DNA of 64,000 bases from the NCBI GenBank assembly GCA_958299035.1, contig CATQJL010000316.1:7038347-7102346 (forward strand). The letters are read 5' to 3'. A program made the translations under genes and the position numbers. The notes under the pieces are model-generated. The model made no database searches and was not told the DNA's origin. It saw only the letters and a list, made by a program, of their open reading frames with translations. Positions 1 through 12,603 of this stretch are shown piece after piece (within the stretch, counting starts at the first letter, position 1; the number at the start of each line of letters is the position of its first letter). This DNA comes from Cylicocyclus nassatus. Taxonomy: Eukaryota; Nematoda; Chromadorea; Rhabditida; Strongylidae.

Positions 1-174
1 AAAGCAAATCAAGGAGTTCCAATTAAACCGTTGCCCAAGGGCTAGCCCCTAGCAACCTTCGTGACCCAGAAATTGAACTTTGATTTCTCAATCAAGTACA
101 GTATTCTTTCGGGCCGACCAAACAGCGTTTTACGGGGCAAAAGCCTGTAGCTGAACATTTTGGTTACGAATGAT

Positions 175-1047
175 TAGGTCGTCCCGATAGTTTTGTCGGT
201 TTTTTCAAACCACTATAAAACCACGCACAATAAACACCTGAATGAGTTTCAACATGCATTCGATGCAGCTTTTTCTTCTCTTTCTTAAGGATACATTCGC
301 GAGCCACAATTTTGTATGCTTTTTTCGATATTTGTTAAGATTCTCCATCCGCCAATTTCATCTGCTCAGAGTTCGGCTAATTTTTAAAAATTCCGTTCTA
401 ATGTTTTTAAAATGTTTAAGTATGATTCTAATAGAGCAATTCTCGGACTACAAAAATATATTTTTAAATTCTTCGAATCTGCTGCTTTTAGCTTGAAATT
501 ATTTCTTAAGAAGTCTCGATTTCTGGCAATGTCATGAAACACGCAACTGCAGCAAATACACAGAAGTTTTCGGAGTTTCTGCTAATTGAAAGATAATTCT
601 TATTAAACATTATTTATGCAACATGACCAAGTTTGATTAGCCTTGAGAAAGCAGCTTTTTGGAATTTTCGGTACTTTTACGTGGTAAACGTAGTCAAAAA
701 GTCGCTGTTTTTATTGAATAATTAATTATAACGGAATTAGCAAACGTGGCCCATATAACTTAAAAAGAATGTAGCCAAAGGTTTGCTCTACATGACAGTT
801 ACCAGCGCTTCTTGAAAACATCAGGATAAAAATTTTTAAAATTCAGGAAAGATTTGGCGTTACTGCTGAGCTGCTCAAAAAGCCATGGCGATAACATTGC
901 AATGACAACGTAGATTAGAGAGAAAATATAGTTGTATGAAAGAGGATAAAAATCTGAATCAAATGGTATGTAGCGTGCCCGAGAATTGGTGTTCTGGGAG
1001 TTTCTGTGATCGATGAAAGAAACCGACAAAACCTTCGGGACAACCTA
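175..1047. mobile_element. Mariner-like non-autonomous element (MITE)
   Basis: The ends are inverted copies of each other. The left end reads TAGGTCGTCCCGATAGTTTT and the right end, reversed, reads TAGGTTGTCCCGAAGGTTTT; both continue into TGTCGGTTT. A TA dinucleotide sits at each border, as expected for Tc1/mariner target duplication. No open frame inside looks like a transposase, so the element would depend on a transposase from elsewhere. Superfamily is inferred from the ends only. Confidence 0.7.
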
Positions 1048-1540
1048 ATATATGAGCTGCCATTTGGGCAATGGCTTAGATAAGGAGTAATGAATATCCT
1101 TATAAAGAGCCGAGGCCTGTTTATTGAATGCTCGAGGCCATTGATCAGTCTAATTTTTCGATATTATTTATGTAATGCACGTGAGGGGAAAGGGGTTGGA
1201 ATGAGTAAGTTTTGAGCCCTTAGCCGAAGAAGTTTAGAGTCAATTTCAAAACTGAAAATAATATAGAGCTATTGTCAATATATGAAGCCTTCCGTCCCTC
1301 GAATTTTACGATCTTCAACGTAAACACCATAAAAGATGTTGTCCGGTATTACGCAAATGTGAAGGGCAATGTTGGGTAAGGCTTGAAAAAAAAGACTAAG
1401 TTTTCGAACGGGCTTGCCTCTTTAAAGACTTGGCTCCTATCCAAAAAAAGGGGTAGAGAGAAGCAATCGTCACAAAATTATGATAAGCACAACACTATCA
1501 ATGTTTTCTATGAAAATTCACGCACAAATTCCAAAGCATA
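1048..1540. other. Intergenic, no gene seen
   Basis: AT-rich sequence with frequent stops in all frames. I see no splice-bounded exon, RNA gene or repeat structure in it. Confidence 0.5.
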
Positions 1541-1763
1541 AGGGCGGGCATACTTAACGCGATTTCGCGCTACGCGATTTGGCAGTATTCTAAGGGTCCA
1601 TAACTCACTGTAACCAATTTTAAATATACAAAAGATAGAATATTTTATCAATCCATGTAATTTACACACACTATGCATGTGCAGTTTGTTAGTATTGGAT
1701 CTGAAGACTTTTGGCGAAGTGCCAAATCGCTCGCGACTGAAATCGGAGGTTTGCCCGGCCCTA
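1541..1763. mobile_element. GGGCCGGGC-family MITE, copy A
   Basis: A short palindromic element. The left end reads gGGCGGGCATACTTAACGCG and the right end, reversed, AGGGCCGGGCAAACC; the sub-ends TTTGGCA and TGCCAAATCGC also pair. The same family recurs at 47370-47697, 52954-53153 and, in part, 46275-46345. The copies share internal words such as ATGCATGTGCAGTTTG. No coding capacity. Superfamily unknown. Confidence 0.7.
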
Positions 1764-2472
1764 TAGGATTTTAACCCAACCTAGATCTCCAGATTTTATT
1801 ATGAGACCCCCTCCCCGCCCCCATGCTACAATTTATAGTAAGACATACTTGCATGCTTATATGCAAGGTTTGCATGTGATTTGAGCCTGACCAACAAGAA
1901 AAACGAGGTAAATAAGAAGTGGAGAACTCCGCCCCCCCCCCCCCCTATTGAGCCTACGCTCTTCTCACTACCTTAATCAGCTAAGGCAAGAGAGGGAGTA
2001 CAGCTGCAAATTTACAAGGATGTACATGCATTAGGCTTCGAAAAATAGCAAATGTAAACTGTAAATATCCGTGAACTTTCGAGCCAACCCAATAAAATCT
2101 GCAAAGAGAAAGAACATGCAAAATTCTGCACAAAACTGCGTAATCCATCTGCTGAAACGATGAGAAAGCTGTGCCGAGCGCTTTGAAACAAGCGAAAGCT
2201 GCTCCAGCCGGTTTGGATTTCGTTGAACACACTGAGCAAAGTTGATGAAGTGTGTGTTACACGCGGTGCCCACGTTCGTAACCTCTCATCGCTACTGCGC
2301 TACCGGGGCGATTACGCAAGCTCTATGGCAAATAGATAATTGCTCGTTACGAATTGTTCGGAGGATGAGAACCTGGTTGAGAAAGCGGAAGGGGGAGGGA
2401 AAGGGGAGGGGGGAAGCTGGGGAGAAGGGAGATCAATTTTTGTAGTATGAGTTTTCTGATCAAGCGTAAGTA

Positions 2473-2475
<3 letters not shown>
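1764..2475. other. Intergenic with a dispersed motif and poly-C runs
   Basis: No gene seen. Positions 1890-1934 carry ACCAACAAGAAAAACGAGGT followed by a near-match that recurs at 46196-46242, so this is part of a dispersed repeat. A long poly-C run follows at about 1932-1946. The short open frames here have no recognisable content. Confidence 0.5.

Positions 2476-2533
<58 letters not shown>
2476..2533. repeat. (AG)n microsatellite
   Basis: An uninterrupted AG dinucleotide run of about 58 bp. Confidence 0.98.
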
Positions 2534-2537
<4 letters not shown>

Positions 2538-3763
2538 CAGGTTAGAATTAGGTAGAGTTAGTAGGTTAGAGTTCACATCTATTATTGCATTAACGACAAT
2601 TCCAATTTTTTATTGCCATTTCGAACTAGAGACTTTTTTTCGCTTTATCAAACTTCTGACCCACCCGTAAATCGTATTTAGGGATCCCATGGGCCATGCT
2701 GTCCAAAAAGTAGTCTTTCTTGGAAACAACTTGAAAAAGGTTTTCAAGAATTTCACGGAAAATTTATCAAAGGCGCTGATTATCAAAATATGCTATATTT
2801 CAGTTTTTGACACTATACGGTAAGGTTACGGTAATCATTCCGTGCAAACCCATGGATTTTCAGAAGCTTGTGTTTTGGGGCTATGTCATGTCCTTATCGC
2901 GATTTGAGCGTCCATTTTTCACCACTCCCCCACAATGGGACTACGGTAGTAGTACGGTAGAACTTTTCATAAGGATAAAGAAGCTTTGTGAAAAAGGTGG
3001 TATTTGAACATGAGACTATCATTTTCGTGATCACTATGATACAAAACCTACCTATGTAAGATTGAGATTAATGGAATAAGATGCAAAAAACCAATAAAAT
3101 CAATAAAGTCGGTAATTTTTTTTTATGGCTAGCATGAGTCTTTCGCCCGCGCCGTATTTACTGTGCATGTACACTTGAGTCTCCAGATACGGTATCATTC
3201 CCTGAGGAATTCGAGCTAAAGCCTGTGTCCGGTGTCTATCTACAGCATACCTTCTGCAATAACATTGCATTACAGTATCCTGAGACCAATGTGACTGCTG
3301 CTCGCATAGGGGTCCCCAATCATGCGCCAAAAGCCATAGAATTTATTGCAGACAGGCAAAATTAGAGCTCTAAATAGCTTACGACTCATCTGTAGGTCGA
3401 ACTATCGTGAATGTGTTAGCATTCTTAATGACATAGGAGAAGCCAGGCAACGAAAAAAAGAACGTGGATATTTCTCATACCTAACTCCCTCCCCCCCCCC
3501 TACCCTTGCTTTATATTTCCTCGACAAAAAAAAAACACATTTAAGTAAATAGTCACGTGTTTTGAAATGCTTGTCTTTTGAAGAGGTCAACAAAAGTTGT
3601 GACAGACTAATCTAAGAATATTCTGTCTTATCTACTAACGTCAATGATGGTCCGACATTCTTCTTTCCGGGAGGAGGGGGGGGGGGGAGAAACGACGGAA
3701 ATTTGAGGCGGCTTAGAGTCACCGGCCCTTTCGTTTTGATGTTCTTGTAGGATACGTTATAAC
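2534..3763. other. Intergenic with homopolymer tracts
   Basis: No gene seen. Poly-C/poly-G runs occur near 3489-3500, 3672-3687 and 3822-3833 (the last lies inside the next element). Positions 3756-3763 are the left target duplication of the hAT-like element that follows. Confidence 0.5.
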
Positions 3764-4885
3764 CAGGGTTGAGCGTGGGGTCAGGCGCGCCCGACCTGGG
3801 GGGTCGTACTGGGTAAGACAGAGGGGGGGGGGGGTCGTGATTAGGAATCGAATTCGTTCGACTGAGGAGATACTACGATTAAGGTGAAGAAGAAAAGCGC
3901 TAGTTTAGTGGATATCGCGACCTCACCAGTACTGAAGGAATGAACGGTCTTAAACAGCATACTGATTGATTCCACAATCGAAGTCTCGGCCAAAACTCAA
4001 ATCTTCATCTTCTACCTTGACATATTATAAATTCATCAAGGAAGCTTGCTGTGTGAAATGGGTATCATTTCCGAGCACGTCAAATTACCTCTATGAGCCA
4101 TACAAACCATTATTTACTGCATTATCTAGTGTTTCTCAACGACTAAAAAGCGTGATTTTCAAACATGATTAACTTGTTTTCAAAAGTGAGAAAAGTCAAT
4201 TTTTTTGTACTCGTAACAAAGTATTGTTCCCTACTAGTCTAGGCTAAAAATCGCGCTTTGTATCGCTTGCAAATAGTGGAGTAAGAAATAATGCCAAAAT
4301 TCCGACCGGCGCGTTTTTCGCCATGACTGCTTCAACTCTACGGATTACCACAAGGCCGAAACAAATCGAATCAAGTCCGAACACTTACTGTGGAATCTTC
4401 GAGGGTTGTGCTAGCGATTTACATAAAACTTGAATAAAAAGCTTCTTCAATGATAAAGTTAATCGGGTCAGGCGCAACCCCACAAAAGGTCAGGCCGCCT
4501 GAGCTTTTGAGGGGTTGCGCCTGACCCGATTAACTTGTTTTCAAAATCTAAAAATCGCTCCATTTCTGCTATGAGTATTGAACTCAAAGCCTCTTCTTGC
4601 AATACTGCAAATTTGGAGCCAAACAATACACCCCTGTGGGAATTATAGCTCTAAAAGTAGGGCTGTCCAAAATCCAAAACTTGCCGTCAAGTTGCGTGTG
4701 CCGTGCAGTCGCAGAAAGTCGAACCACAGACCTCCAAAAAACAAGAACCTCCCAAAAACGGCTGATCTCTTCGAATTATCACAGCCTGAGGTCCTAGAGG
4801 TGAAGCAGAGGGGTCGTCTAAGGGCTTTCACTGGGGGGGGGGGTCGTTTTGGAAAGACTTGTGCCTGACCTCTTGCTCAACCCTG
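3764..4885. mobile_element. hAT-like non-autonomous transposon with 8-bp TSD
   Basis: The element starts CAGGGTTGAGC and ends GCTCAACCCTG, a perfect 11-bp terminal inverted repeat of hAT type. Both sides are flanked by the identical 8-bp word GTTATAAC (3756-3763 and 4886-4893). It has TA in the centre, the pattern known for Buster-type hAT insertions. Sub-terminal GGTCAGGC-type words are also inverted at the two ends. No transposase-like frame is present in the 1.1 kb interior. Family assignment rests on ends plus TSD length. Confidence 0.85.
4458..4534. repeat. Perfect 24-bp-arm palindrome inside the hAT element
   Basis: The left arm begins GTTAATCGGGTCAGGCGCAA and the right arm is its exact reverse complement, ending CCCGATTAAC, with a loop of about 29 bp. 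The stem contains the same GGTCAGGC word as the element termini. The word GATTAACTTGTTTTCAAAA follows the right arm and is repeated directly near 4166. Confidence 0.9.
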
Positions 4886-4893
4886 GTTATAAC

Positions 4894-5500
4894 TCTGTCG
4901 AAAAATTCTCTACAAGGCTGTTTGAATCATTCTGGTACAAAATAAGCCAAAGAAATTTTCGTGGAAATCAAGAAATAAGTTGCTGAAAGACGACTGAATT
5001 TGCGAACAACTATGGGAGAGTAGAACATCTGGCAACTATTTCTTACAAAAGAATAGATAAGCATGTGACAGAAAGGCACTTGCATCACTTGCTGCAACTA
5101 AAATGGAGTGCTGATATTATGTATCAACGTCAATTCGCAGAAATTGCAGCGAACATATATGGTTGTAAAAACATGGCAAATGCTGACATGACTCGCATTC
5201 CATTTAGGGAAAGCTATGAGGTTGTGTGGGATTTTGAGATTATGTTTTCATAAGATTTTGTGAGATGTTGCAATGTTCAAAAATTATTTTTGGAAATTTA
5301 GCCAACATTTTTTTTGCTGACGTGGAAGGTCGGTTCAGAAAAATCGGTAAGTTTTTTAGCTAAAAGATAATTTTTGAGCTAGAAAATAATTTTTATTTCA
5401 AGCAAGATTTACGCATCAAATTGGATAGACAGTTCTAGCTTAAACAAGTTTCTCTAATGAAAAGGCATAAAGAGCTGATTTAAACGACAGATAAACATAT
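4894..5500. other. Intergenic, no gene seen
   Basis: AT-rich DNA between two transposon copies; only short open frames without recognisable motifs. Confidence 0.5.
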
Positions 5501-6144
5501 TAGGTTGTCCAATTCTTGATCATGCTCAAAAAAGCTTGAAAACGTCACAGAATAGGCGAAGAAGTGATAAACATGGGTTTTGTGATTTTCCTTTTCTAGC
5601 TGAGCAAAAATCGTGCCAATCGGGAGCAGTTTCGATTTTCGTGATTTATTCGGATTTTCGGGCCTGCTTTTTTCACGAAAATGAAAATTGCTCCCGATTG
5701 GCGCGATTTTTGCTCAGCTACAAAGGGAAGGTCACAAAAGTCCCATGTTTACGACTTTTTCGCCTTTTCTGTGACGTTTTCTAGCTTTTTCGAGCATGCT
5801 CAAAAATTGCAAAAGTGAAGAAATTCTCTTTATTTGCTTCTAACTCTCGATCTACTTCGTTTTAATTCATGAAAAAGGTACCACTGTAATGTGCAAAATT
5901 TTCTCTATCGAATAAAAATACTTCCAGAATTTTTCGTGGTCCAGCTTGAAAAATGTCGATCTTGACTAATTTCCTTCAAATGCTTTTAACCCTCGAACTT
6001 ACCAACGCTGATTCAGAGCAAAGGTACCTCTATAAAGAAAAAGGTTTCCTCTTTCATACGAAAGTAGATTTGAGAAAAATCGTTATAAAGAAAGGAAGTT
6101 ATGTTTTTTTGAAAATCCGGCGCAAGAACTTTTGGGACAACCTA
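5501..6144. mobile_element. Mariner-like MITE with an internal long hairpin
   Basis: The left end is TAGGTTGTCCAATTCTTG; the right end, reversed, is TAGGTTGTCCCAAAAGTTCT, with TA at both borders. The left half is itself a fold-back: 5520-5655 is the imperfect reverse complement of 5660-5802 (paired words include CATGCTC/GAGCATG, AACGTCACAGAA/TTCTGTGACGTT and CTGAGCAAAAATCG/CGATTTTTGCTCAG). No transposase frame. Confidence 0.65.
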
Positions 6145-9100
6145 ATATATTCAAATGATTGATTGACTTGACTTACATACATCGTACTCATTGTTAAGCA
6201 AAAAGAGAAGAAGCTTCAAACAGAAGTGAAAATTTCCCAAAAATGCAGTTGAACGAGGCATCTGCCATTGTTGTTTTGATGTCCTATGACTGGCAGCAAG
6301 AAAAAAAAGTTTGAGGGAAAAGCAAACAGCATTAGAATAACAAAAGACAATACACACAAGCATTGAAGCAACTCTGAAAAACTGATTATTGTGAATAGTG
6401 GCAAGCAAGACGAACAAGAATGAATGCTAGGTAAACTTAAGGAGCGAGTAGCTCAAAAATCATAATTAAAAATTATACGGAAGTAGTCAAAATAATTTAA
6501 AGAATTCTAAAAAACTAAGAATCTGAACTTTATAGCAAGAAAATAGCTATCCTGGCACATTATCTCATTGATTGCAGCCAAGTTACCGTACTTTTTTATA
6601 AGCGACATATAGAGTACGGTATTGGCGAGAGTTGAAGGTTAAACTTGCGGGCCATTAATGAATCAGGTAAACTGCTACTTCAGCAGCGAGGTTAGAGCTT
6701 ACCAATCCACAAGAATAAAGCTATACACATTTATCGAGACGCGAGACAGCAATAAAAAACAACAAAAATTAGTCCTCGATTAGATTCCTTGAGCTACCAA
6801 ACACTGCAAAACGCATGCATGCGAGTACGCACAAAAATGGTCACTTCCTGTTCGCTTTTTTATGACCTCAAATTGCTCGAAGCTATAAAACTGCGATTAA
6901 AAGGAGAACAGTTTTATCTCTAGCCTTGCTTCTTATTGCTGAAAGACGGGATGATATAGTAAACTTTGAGCTTTGATCCCTCCTACAGGTGCTTTGTCCT
7001 TAGTACTAATAAAAGGTATAGCTCACTACGGAGTGGTCATTAAGGTTCTAGAAAAAACCCCACAGCTGTGTAACGGAATTGATGAGGCAAAACCTGCCAA
7101 AGTGTTTTGTTATGGCCGTTTGCTTCCTTTAATTTGGCCAAGGAAGCGGTGAATGAGCTAATTAAATTCTCAAAAATACACTCTCTGAAAAAACTGTAAA
7201 AACCGCTAAAAGTAAAAAAACACCCTTTTTCTTTATGAAAGAAACGCCTTTAAGTTAGCGCGTCGAATGAAAATTTTGGAGACTGGTAAAAAGCGGATGA
7301 GTATGTTTGTTTTGATTGTATACGTCTTGAATCTAATCTCTAACGCTTATAAAAAATTGAAATTTCTTGGAAGAATTTTCACTTTTGTCCTCTGAAAATT
7401 ATTCTCAGCTCAACATTCCATCCAAAACTGAGCTAAACGGAAGTGCATGAGATCGCTGCAGAATGAGCTACCAGGTAGATCAAATGACATATGGGGTAAG
7501 CAGCAGTGGAGAAAACTGCATAATGAAGATTTACGTGCATGTAATATGAGTATTCTTGGAATATATAATGTGCCAACTATACGACAATGTAGGGGCTGTA
7601 ACATGGGGCAATGAAAGTTTTGGGGCGGGTAATTTATACAGGTATGGAATTTGGGAGTTACTTGCAATGCAAATACATGAATAAAATGCTAATTCGTGTG
7701 TTTATTACTGTTTGGGCACATAAAATTGTCAGTGGGTCTCAAGAAATTAGTCAATAAAGAAAGTTATGGCGGTGCACGAAAATTATTAGATTGTAAAGTA
7801 AAAAAAGATTGACTAATTGAAGACGAATCAAGAAAAAACTGTAAAATTGTCACTCTCCGGCCGAGCAAGCTGTTATAGGAATCTGCTAATGACCGCTATA
7901 GTAAACAATAAATAAATAAACAACTTTGGCCGTTTAGCCAGCTGGGATTAGCCACCAACGAGCGGATACAAGAATCGCCTATTAAGGTCAAGTGGATATC
8001 AATGAACGACCAGCAAACTTCAACAGCACAAATCCAAAGTGCCTAACTTTGTTCTAAATAGATCTTAAGATGCCAGTGTTCAACTCGAAAACTGTTTGAA
8101 AAATTATGGACATAACAGGGAACAGCAGCCAAACGAAGACTTCCTTTCTTTGCTGAGAAAATGGACAGATTCTAAAAGCTCAAATTTATTAGATTGGATA
8201 TCCGATCAAGATTTCTGAGTTGTCCGAAGTGTCTAAATTTAGGTGGAGTAATAGGAAGGGATATATTATAGATAGGGGAGCAAGCATTGTGAGTCATAGT
8301 GAAAAAACTGATTGTAATTCTGACAAATTTCACAGTAAACTTAGAATTGATGACATAAATATCAAAAACTATACAGTTTGCCGCGGATGGAAATAAAGGA
8401 TTGTAAAACGAAGTAGCCAAATGTAAAGTTTGACTATCAGACCTATAAACCAATGCAATGTATGGTTTCCACAGAAGTTTAGACAGTTCTTCACATTGTA
8501 TTTGCTTCCTATAACAATAAAAGGAAAGGAATATCAACAAGGAATATCAATAATATTTTAGGAAGTCACCCATTCTGTAAAAGATTGAAAGGATTTAGTG
8601 CAAATGTGCAGCGTTTGCAGACAACAATGGTTTATTGGTGATATAAACTATTAATCAACGGATTCCTAGATGCTTTTATCTGCTCTGGCAAATTGCACAT
8701 GTTGGATGTTGATCTTGAGCGTAATAAAATATTATTATTCCAAAGTCGGTGACCATTTTTAACCAAAAAAATCTCTTCTTGTTGCCCATCTCTGGATTTG
8801 CTTACTGATGCTTACTGAAATTAAGATATCCCAAAAGGGAGCCTATGTGAAGAGATGTAGAATGATATAGTATATAACGGTCAAGGTGAAAAATAAATCA
8901 TGAAACAAAGCATAAAATTAGCATCGATGACGTATTTTCAATGGTAAATTCTGGAATTAAGACAGTGATATTTCCATAATCAAGACTTTCAAAACTCAGG
9001 GTTAAAAGTCACCTCAGAAAAGGTTCGATATTTCTGATATTTCTGATTTTTTGATGGAAGCAGTTGGTGAGGAACCTAGAAATACAGAAAGAGCAAGCAA

Positions 9101-10963
9101 TACAAATGGGTTTGGATATTAGCATAATTTTCGATGAAAAATATGCAGCATGGACTATTCTATGTTGATTTTAAGCATATTGAGCTGAAGTAAAAAAAAC
9201 TACTGCTTTAGAAAATTCAGCAAAAATTGTTTCAGCAGGCATTGCCCTAGTGTAAGAGACGTTATGTGGATTAGTGATGCCTGGTTGAAGAATCACATTT
9301 CTGATTGCTTGTTTTAGTGCGCCAGGCACGTGTGCGTGTGTGCACACACACGCGCAACTTACGACCCGACTAGAATTCCTGGAGACGAGCAAAGACAATG
9401 GTAGTCGGGTTAAACGAGCATAGGGGAGAGGGGAGAGCAAAGGTTGAAAGTGATGAAGTCACTTATGCAACATCTTCTCTCCAAAGGTTAACTGGTGATT
9501 AAGCTGACAGAGTACGCAAATTCACTGAAACCGTGTGAAGGTGCCGATGCCGACGATTTTGATTCAGATTCTCTAAACGACTGCGCTGAGGTTACTGCCC
9601 AATATGGTTTAACAGCCTTATTTTGCGAGAATCAACCTCCTATTAGCGGAGTTGTGATTATCTCCCTGTCTTCTGAAATAGCATTGCAAGCATTCTTGTC
9701 GTTAATAAATAGTTTTTGCAAAAGTGCTATCACAGTTTCTAAATAGCGGTCTCAAATTCTTCACAGAAAGTTTCTGGAGCATTTCTTTGCAGGACCTGAG
9801 AAATCTCTTTCTCTAGCGACATTCCAAATGATGGTTGAATAGCATAAAAATGGCGAACGTGGGTGGGTTTGGGAGCTCGTATCTCGTTATAGGGGCAGCA
9901 ATATCAAACAAATTTTACTAGTAGCTTAACCAGAGGATCGTTAGTATACGCATTCGATTGACTCCAATGTTGAGACCGTCTGAACAAGAACAGAACATAT
10001 TTCAAAAACCGATTTGTGGATACTAGTACTGTAACATTACGGTAGTTGGATAAATGATACCATTCGCAGCACGAATGTTGGATTATCAAGTTATATCAAA
10101 TCGGGACATTTAGAAATAGTTCAAAAGTGTGAGTCTCTTTCACAATCATCAAAAAATTGATACTGAAGGACCCTAAGGATAGGATTAGAAAAATGTACAA
10201 AATTCAAAAGGATTCAAAGTGGGAGAATTTAAAAAAAGAGAGCCAACGTAGATAAATTTGTACGGAATCAATCTTTGTGCATCTAATTTTGGAGCAAAAT
10301 GCCTCATTGTTGCGATTGATGTTCATAATACTGCATATATATGTAGGACCAAAGTTTGGATTAGAAATTCAGGTCACCAAGAAGGACATCTGGCAAAGGA
10401 TCGCGGCGAACAAGTGTCGGAGCTTCGTACGCACATAAAATAACGCTTTACTCGCGCACTTCGCTACGGGAGAGGATTTCGTTCGCTTTACGTTTTTACA
10501 ACAAAGACATCGTGAGGCACATTGGCAGGGTTTGAGGGACTCGCGCACAGCACGAAAATGCAAAAAGCACTCTAGAATAAACAGAAATAGAACAGTGGTC
10601 TGGAAGATGGAGCGTAAAAAAATTCTGCAAGGATGTTGGTTACTCAGGGCAAGTCATGAATTGCAAGGGAGCAAAGAATACTTTGGGCTCTTTGCTTGAA
10701 GTCTCGAATTTTCTGGTCGAGACGTTCAGGCGGTGACGAAGTGACACTCATGCTATAAAAGCAGACAAATCACATACGCATAGAGCAGGAACAAACAATG
10801 CTATTGAGTCTTGCTCGGGTCGCTCACAAAATCCTGGTTTTGATAAACGTTGAGCCATAATAATGATAACTATTCTTATAACAGATTAGGTAAAGATGTG
10901 CTTGCAGCAAAAAATTGTTTTCAAAAATCGGAAGTTCAATATTGAGCTGAAATCCACACTTTC
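6145..10963. other. Long gene-poor intergenic tract
   Basis: Nearly 5 kb of AT-rich sequence with no convincing exon. The longest open frames (for example 8172-8540 on the minus strand and 9495-9746 on the plus strand) have no recognisable domain and no good splice context. A purine/pyrimidine-alternating palindrome lies near 9328-9355 (GTGCGTGTGTGCACACACAC). I see no tRNA or rRNA. Confidence 0.45.
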
Positions 10964-11183
10964 CAGGGCTCGGTACGAGGTGGTTTTCCGAATATGTAAA
11001 AAACAAAGTCTTCTCTGAATTTCGCAAAATGCTTTGAAGTCCCCCTTGACCCAAAATCGGAAACGTCGACTAAAAAAACCCAACACAAGTTATGTTTTTC
11101 CAAACCGCAAAAACGATATTCCCTTTAGTTTTGTTCCAAAAACGATCTTCAGCTTGCTTATAAGCTATCTGTCCTAAGCCCTG
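10964..11183. mobile_element. Small hAT-like element (CAGGGCTCRG family)
   Basis: Starts CAGGGCTCGGTACGAGGTGG and ends in GTCCTAAGCCCTG. The interior matches the copy at 11620-12603: CGTCGACTAAAAAAA, AAAAACGATATTCC and CAGCTTGCTT occur in the same order. About 220 bp, with no coding potential. I could not find matching 8-bp flanks, so the copy may be old. Confidence 0.65.
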
Positions 11184-11619
11184 TCAAGCATACCATTTGA
11201 TTCAATTCCCTAGAGATTTACAACACTTCTGAATATTATAAGTAATGAAGTTCGATTTATGGTTATAACCTGGTAACTGCGACATAACCTAGACTACTGA
11301 GCGAATCCTTATGCTCAATTGTTGACATTTCCTTGATTTGGAAAGGAAGGAAAATTTGCAGCGCGAATATAGTGACGTTAGGTACAAATATAATATGTTA
11401 GAAATAGCCAAATTCATGGTCCTGGTAACATACATGCCTAAAAAGGAGGCGGAGCTCAGCCATTGAATCTAGTCTTAGCGTGTGATACGTGAACTTATAT
11501 ATTACTGTATTGACATTGCGCGTGATCTGGAATCGACAAATATGCAAAGCGGTTATTATGACGTTCAAGAACAGATATGCACAAATTCTCGATCTTGTTC
11601 TACTAGGCGGAATGATGAC
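11184..11619. other. Intergenic, no gene seen
   Basis: AT-rich sequence without supported features. Confidence 0.45.
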
Positions 11620-12603
11620 CAGGGCTCAGCACGAGGTGGCTAGATGAAAATGCAAAAAACGAAGTCCCGCCTGACTTTCTGGGAATTTTTACGAAGTCCC
11701 CTTTGACCCTCAACCCTCAACCATATTTTCTCTAAAACCTAAAAAACGAAGCGTCGACTAAAAAAAACGTGCCAATGCGTTTGCCTTGCGCCAAAAAACG
11801 AAACTCTCTTTGCTTTTGTCCCAAGAACGATATCCAGCTTGCTTGGAAGCAGGGCTCGGCACGAGCTGGCACCAGGGAAATTTCAAAACGAAGTCCCGTT
11901 TGATATTGAAAATTTCGTACGAAGTCCCTTTTGACCTGTTTTAAAAACCCGTCATCATTTTTATATTATGTAAAAAAATGTAGTAGTGTTTTTATGCATT
12001 TCTGATTTCATGAAAGAACTTTTCACAGCTTTCTGAGCTTTTCAAGTGGTCGAATCACATCTTGAGAAGCAGAAAAAGCCGATTCTTCGACTGCGGAGCG
12101 CACCGAGTGGTTTTCAAATTGCTATAAAACGCTGAAAAGAGAACATTATGAAACTGCTTCTTCTCCGTATGTAATCTTTTACAGTGTAGATACATTTCAT
12201 GTAAAAAAGTATGAAAACTTATGTGAGCAAAGTGTCGGTGCCAGCTCAGCTGGCACCCAGCTGGCACGGTGCCAGCTAATTCAGAAAAAAGTTAGGCACA
12301 GCTTTCATTCACATAAGTTTTCATAAATTTTTGAGTCGTAGTTCCGGTCCACCAACGCGCATGCACACACCAAATTTGGTGTCATACTATTGCGATTTGG
12401 CTGAAAACAACGCCTTTGTTTGTTGATGGACAGCTTGCCAATGGCATGCCGGTGGCATGTCGGCGGCATTTTTGCGGCAGTTCTCCGCCTCGGCCCCTGT
12501 AGGAACGATATCCCCTTTGCTTTCCGCCCTAAAAACGATATCCAGCTTGACCCGGTGCCAGCTGTGCTGAGCCCTGCTTGGAAGCCACCTGTGCTAAGCC
12601 CTT
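11620..12603. mobile_element. Outer hAT-like element, interrupted by a younger relative
   Basis: The left end is CAGGGCTCAGCACGAGGTGG; the right end, CCACCTGTGCTAAGCCCT, is its approximate inverse. With the inner element (11850-12576) and one target duplication removed, about 250 bp remain, close in size and content to the copy at 10964-11183. Its own flanking duplication is no longer clear. Confidence 0.7.
11850..12576. mobile_element. Inner hAT-like element with 8-bp TSD
   Basis: Starts CAGGGCTCGGCACGAGCTGG and ends CCAGCTGTGCTGAGCCCTG. It is flanked on both sides by CTTGGAAG (11842-11849 and 12577-12584), an 8-bp duplication typical of hAT. It sits inside the outer copy of the same family, near that copy's right end. 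The interior repeats GCTGGCAC motifs near 12240-12275. No transposase frame. Confidence 0.85.
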
